Shown: positions 6,181-9,123 of the stretch, piece after piece
Layout of the letters: each line of letters opens with the position of its first letter
Position numbering within the stretch: the first letter of the stretch is position 1
DNA from: Bacillota bacterium
GTDB lineage: Bacteria; Bacillota; Clostridia; Tissierellales; Sedimentibacteraceae
Assembly: GCA_023425285.1 (NCBI GenBank)
Contig: JAFACY010000096.1
Location: 1-9,123, forward strand
Reading direction: 5' to 3'
DNA: 9,123 nucleotides
Made by a program: the position numbers and the translations under genes
Notes under the pieces: model-generated
What the model saw: only the letters and a program-made list of their open reading frames with translations
Told to the model about the DNA's origin: nothing
Database searches by the model: none

Positions 6181-8088
6181 ATGAAGAAATTATTATCAAT
6201 TGTATTGGCTGTTTTAATGATATTTTCATTGATGACAGGATGTACAAGCAAGACAGACGCTCCAAAGGAGCCGGTAAGTGAAGACACAATGTTTAAGGCA
6301 GGAAAATATGCCGGTGAGGCTCAGGGCTTCGGAGGAACAATCAAGGTCGAGGTTGAAGTAAGCGACAGTGAAATTTTAAAAATAAACGTGCTTGAGCATA
6401 AAGAAAGTGCCGGCATAAGTGATCCGGCATTCGACAAAATACCGAGTCAGATAATTGAAAATCAATCGGTTGCGGTGGATACTATATCAGGCTGCACTTT
6501 TTCAAGCAAGGGTTTAGTTGATGCAGTAAAGGCTGCTTTGATTTCAGCAGGAGCAACAGAGGAAGAAATATCAAAGGCAGTGGAAAAGAAAGCAGCATCT
6601 ACGGAAGTTATCAAAAAAGAAGCTGATGTAGTTATAATAGGATCCGGCGGAGCGGGAATGTCTGCAGCTGTTGAAGCCATAGATGCAGGTGCAAGTGTAA
6701 TTGTTATAGACAAGCAAAGTTCCGTAGGCGGAAATACGCTGCTTGCAGGAAGTGCATTGAATGCAGCAGACCCTGAAAGACAAAAAGAGCAGACTATGTC
6801 TGAAGCCGAACTCAAAACAATCGAAAAAATATTGGCTGTTGAACCTGTAAATGATGCAATGAAGGTATGGCATGATACACTGGAGAAAGAGCTCAACGAA
6901 TACAAGGCATCCGGCGCAACATACCTGTTTGACTCACCGTCATTCCACAAATTGCAGACATACATTGACGGAGATTTTGTGGCGGAAACAGAAAAGGTTG
7001 ATATATTAGGTGATAATGCACCTGAAGCTATAAAATTCCTTGAGGGTCTGGGAGCAAAATGGATTGATCAGATTCAGGCTGCCGTTGGTGCAACATGGAA
7101 GAGAAGTCATACACCTACGACAGATCTTGGTACAAAGGGTGCATCCTTCGTACTTCCTCAGGCTAATTACGCAATGGAACACGGTGCAGAAATAATGCTG
7201 GACAGCAAGGCAGAAGAGCTGATAATGACCGACGGAAGATGTACAGGAGTTAAGGGAACTACAACAGAAGGACAGCCTTTTGAAATAACAGCAAAAAAAG
7301 GCGTTATAATAGCAACAGGCGGCTTCGGAGCCAATGTGGAAATGAGACAAAAATATAACAAACACTGGGCTGTATTGGATGAATCTGTAGATACAACAAA
7401 CGGACCGTTTGCAACAGGTGACGGAATTGTTATGGCGGATGCCGTTGGTGCAAACTTAGTAGGTATGGAGTGGATTCAGCTTATTCCGACTTACGGACCC
7501 GGAGTATTCACACCTTATATTGAAAATCAGTTCTATATAAATAAAGAAGGAAACAGATTCGTGCATGAGGACGGAAGACGTGATGAGCTGTCAAAGGCAG
7601 TATTGGAACAGACAGATGCACAGCTTTACATCATATCTGATGCAAATACAATTAAGGATGGAATGACAACCACAGGAACAAACGTGGATGAAAGAATCGG
7701 AAACGGTTATGTATGGAAGGCAGATACAATAGAAGAGCTTGCAAATATGATAAACGTACCTGTTGAAAAGCTTCAGGCATCTGTTGATGAATTCAATAAT
7801 TCATTGAGAACAGGAAATGACCCGTTTGGCAGGACTGTATTTGATAAGGAATTCGGAGCAGCTCCTTTCTATGCGGGATTGACATATCCGATGGTTCACC
7901 ACACAATGGGTGGAATACAGGTTACTACTAAATGCGAAGTTCTGGACACTGAAGGAAATGTAATACCGGGATTATTTGCTGCCGGAGAGGTTACAGGCGG
8001 TGTTCACGGTGCAAACAGACTCGGCGGAAATGCCATAGCAGACGTAGTTGTATTCGGTCGTATCGCCGGGCAAAATGTTGTTAAATAA
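6181..8088 (+). CDS. Exported flavinylated lipoprotein reductase (FMN-binding plus fumarate/urocanate-reductase-type FAD domain)
   Basis: Predicted extracytoplasmic reductase that passes electrons from a membrane carrier through covalent FMN to FAD and then to a small unsaturated acceptor. A lipoprotein signal peptide ends in the lipobox LMTGC (lipidated Cys21). The FMN-binding domain (about 38-122) has the flavinylation motif DTISGCTFSS, with Thr106 as the expected ApbE-attached residue. The FAD domain (about 147-635) has GSGGAG (154-159), GRRDELS with Arg467 matching the catalytic arginine of Shewanella flavocytochrome c fumarate reductase, HHTMGG (His574) and GGVHGANRLGGNAI (Arg613). There is no haem domain. 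The sequence WIQLIPTYGP has Ile435 where the fumarate enzyme has a substrate-binding His, and the Thr-Glu pair expected about ten residues later is absent. A substrate other than fumarate is therefore likely; urocanate-, cinnamate- and itaconate-type reductases share this fold. GGGAGAG at 6170-6176 supports the start. No ApbE or electron-delivery gene is in the window. Confidence 0.92.
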   Translation: MKKLLSIVLAVLMIFSLMTGCTSKTDAPKEPVSEDTMFKAGKYAGEAQGFGGTIKVEVEVSDSEILKINVLEHKESAGISDPAFDKIPSQIIENQSVAVDTISGCTFSSKGLVDAVKAALISAGATEEEISKAVEKKAASTEVIKKEADVVIIGSGGAGMSAAVEAIDAGASVIVIDKQSSVGGNTLLAGSALNAADPERQKEQTMSEAELKTIEKILAVEPVNDAMKVWHDTLEKELNEYKASGATYLFDSPSFHKLQTYIDGDFVAETEKVDILGDNAPEAIKFLEGLGAKWIDQIQAAVGATWKRSHTPTTDLGTKGASFVLPQANYAMEHGAEIMLDSKAEELIMTDGRCTGVKGTTTEGQPFEITAKKGVIIATGGFGANVEMRQKYNKHWAVLDESVDTTNGPFATGDGIVMADAVGANLVGMEWIQLIPTYGPGVFTPYIENQFYINKEGNRFVHEDGRRDELSKAVLEQTDAQLYIISDANTIKDGMTTTGTNVDERIGNGYVWKADTIEELANMINVPVEKLQASVDEFNNSLRTGNDPFGRTVFDKEFGAAPFYAGLTYPMVHHTMGGIQVTTKCEVLDTEGNVIPGLFAAGEVTGGVHGANRLGGNAIADVVVFGRIAGQNVVK

Positions 8089-8121
8089 GTTTATTACCAT
8101 ATTGATATATTGAAACATGCG

Positions 8122-8153
8122 AAAAAGGTGTCAGCAACTGCGACACCTTTTTT
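8122..8153. terminator. Bidirectional intrinsic terminator between the reductase and PrcB-like genes
   Basis: AAAAAGGTGTC (8122-8132) is the exact reverse complement of GACACCTTTTT (8142-8152), with a 9-nt loop. It ends in six T residues on the plus strand and five on the minus strand. It lies 33 nt after the reductase stop and 6 nt from the stop of the convergent gene, so it serves both. Confidence 0.92.
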
Positions 8154-8159
8154 CATATA

Positions 8160-8597
8160 CTAATTCTTGTATTGTTTTTCTAAAATAACCTTTTGCGGCA
8201 GCTCTTCAAGATCGGTTCTTACAACGGCAAACGGATATGTCAGAATTTGTGCCGTTACATCTCCGGGTTTCGGATCGATGTATTCGGCATATACAGTAAG
8301 TACCTTTTCACCGTTTTCTTCTGTCATTGTTAATTTGTCAATTTCAACCTCATAGCCTGCAGTGTTTTTTTCTCCCCGTGTAACAACAACATAAATTTCG
8401 TCATTCACCTTAGCCACCAAAGCTTTTTCTTTCATTCTGTAATTTGGCAGAACTTCCGTTATCTGTTTTGGCATATCCTCAGGCTTAATACTGTCAAATC
8501 CTACATTGTCTGCATCCTTTCCCTTAATGTATCTAAAAAAGAATAACAGAGCAGCTATAAATACTATAATTGCAACAATGGTTATAATCCTTTTCAT
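8160..8597 (-). CDS. Membrane-anchored PrcB-like domain protein
   Basis: Small protein of 145 residues with one N-terminal membrane helix (about 4-22, then RYIKGK), so the rest is probably outside the cell. The outer part (about 60-138) resembles the C-terminal domain of PrcB, a subunit of a Treponema protease complex. Visible pattern elements are a VNDEIYVVV strand, GEKNTAGYEVEI (75-86), DPKPGD (108-113) and the TYPFAVV strand (120-126). The biochemical role of this domain family is not established, and no protease gene lies beside it here. The ATG at 8597 is preferred to the one at 8603 because GGGGG (8608-8604) is six nucleotides from it but only one from the upstream ATG. I found no convincing promoter in the 160 nt upstream. 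The family assignment rests on pattern memory and is moderately sure; the reading frame itself is solid. Confidence 0.8.
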   Translation of the reverse strand: MKRIITIVAIIVFIAALLFFFRYIKGKDADNVGFDSIKPEDMPKQITEVLPNYRMKEKALVAKVNDEIYVVVTRGEKNTAGYEVEIDKLTMTEENGEKVLTVYAEYIDPKPGDVTAQILTYPFAVVRTDLEELPQKVILEKQYKN

Positions 8598-8698
8598 AAA
8601 CATCCCCCTAATTTAAACTTCTTTATATATTTATTCTTCTTAACCAAAATTATGCTAAATAGTAAAGAGTTTGTTTATAAAATGTAGCAATAAAGTAT

Positions 8699-8728
8699 TT
8701 GACACAGAAGCTTGTCTTTAAGTATAAT
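8699..8728 (+). promoter_or_regulatory. Sigma-A promoter of the four-cysteine protein gene
   Basis: TTGACA (8699-8704) and TATAAT (8723-8728) are both perfect, with an 18-nt spacer, one more than ideal. Transcription would start near 8735, about 27 nt before the ATG at 8762. AAAGGAG (8744-8750) lies between them. Confidence 0.85.
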
Positions 8729-8761
8729 TTTAAATAAGGAAAGAAAGGAGTTGGAAATTTA

Positions 8762-9123
8762 ATGTCGTGTGATTGTAATGAATTTCAAAATCTGACTACT
8801 AATTTACAGTTATTAAATAAAAGTATTTTAGACGTAGTAACAAAATTAGACGAACAAACATCCATGCTCAACAGAGCAGTTTTTAAATCTGCCACACACT
8901 GCGGCTGCATTGAAATACATGCTACAAAACAACTATTTTCTCAGAACAAAACTCTTGAAGAAAATCAAATTGATTTAGAAAATCATATCGAAGGAGAGCT
9001 TTGTCCGAAATGCAGAGAAAAGATTGAAGAAGAAATGGGCGAGATTATGTTTTACTTAGCATCAATGTGTTCAGCCCTTAACCTTGATTTGAACGAAATA
9101 ATGGAGTCAAAACTTGACCACTT
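8762..9123 (+). CDS. Conserved clostridial-type protein with four-cysteine motif and MazG-like tail, 3' end cut off
   Basis: The reading frame is open from the ATG at 8762 to the window edge (120 full codons). It starts MSCDCNEFQN, continues with a helical stretch (about 10-42, LNKSILDVVTKLDEQTSMLNRAV), then HCGCIEI (Cys47, Cys49) and, 32 residues on, CPKC (Cys81, Cys84). CxC plus CxxC suggests one bound metal, probably zinc. The tail EEEMGEIMFYLASMCSALNLDLNEIMESKLDH resembles the helices of MazG-type nucleotide pyrophosphohydrolases (EExxE, then FYL and LDLxEIxxxKL), although a complete catalytic set cannot be shown on this fragment. I recall similar uncharacterised proteins in Clostridium genomes but cannot give a function. 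GGAG ends 11 nt before the ATG, slightly long; no better start exists. A strong promoter precedes it. Confidence 0.82.
   Translation, partial: MSCDCNEFQNLTTNLQLLNKSILDVVTKLDEQTSMLNRAVFKSATHCGCIEIHATKQLFSQNKTLEENQIDLENHIEGELCPKCREKIEEEMGEIMFYLASMCSALNLDLNEIMESKLDH

Noticed and set aside
6462..6965. A 167-codon ORF antisense to the reductase gene
   Set aside because: It mirrors a strongly conserved FMN/FAD coding region, has serine- and alanine-rich low-complexity content typical of antisense frames, and shows no ribosome binding site or promoter.

Overview
The window looks like a piece of chromosome from a low-GC Gram-positive anaerobe of the class Clostridia or a close relative. The grounds are AT-rich intergenic DNA, strong AGGAGG-type ribosome binding sites, consensus sigma-A promoters, an infC gene preceded by a Firmicutes-type L20 leader, and an ftsE-ftsX-hydrolase operon. 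No tRNA, rRNA, CRISPR array, insertion sequence or phage gene is visible. I cannot name the genus from sequence alone.

Layout, left to right. (1) Positions 1-694, minus strand: nearly all of infC (translation initiation factor IF-3), with an AUU start codon, a leader of about 160 nt containing an intrinsic terminator (the expected L20-controlled attenuator), and a near-consensus promoter. (2) Positions 784-2337, plus strand: a short FtsH-type membrane AAA protease that lacks the usual extracytoplasmic domain. (3) Positions 2401-5179, minus strand: the cell-division/cell-wall operon ftsE-ftsX-M23 hydrolase, with overlapping or nearly touching genes. It converges on the ftsH-like gene at a shared bidirectional terminator. 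(4) Positions 5330-8153, plus strand: a TetR-family regulator with its own promoter and terminator, then a separately transcribed exported lipoprotein flavin reductase (FMN-binding domain plus fumarate/urocanate-reductase-type FAD domain). The reductase gene has a perfect consensus promoter followed by a perfect 37-bp inverted repeat. (5) Positions 8160-8597, minus strand: a small membrane-anchored PrcB-like protein, convergent with the reductase. (6) Positions 8699-9123, plus strand: a promoter and the first 120 codons of a four-cysteine protein with a MazG-like helical tail, cut by the window edge.

How the parts work together. FtsE (ATPase) and FtsX (permease-like) form a complex in the membrane that gates a cell-wall hydrolase. 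The third gene of the operon encodes a secreted coiled-coil M23 protein with a complete active site, so this operon probably carries both the switch and the enzyme. The TetR gene, the 37-bp palindrome on the start site of the reductase gene, and the flavinylated reductase make a plausible self-contained inducible module for using an external electron acceptor. Its substrate cannot be read from the sequence, and two active-site positions differ from those of fumarate reductases. This module is the most promising place for undescribed biology in the window. The remaining genes are ordinary housekeeping or conserved clostridial genes.
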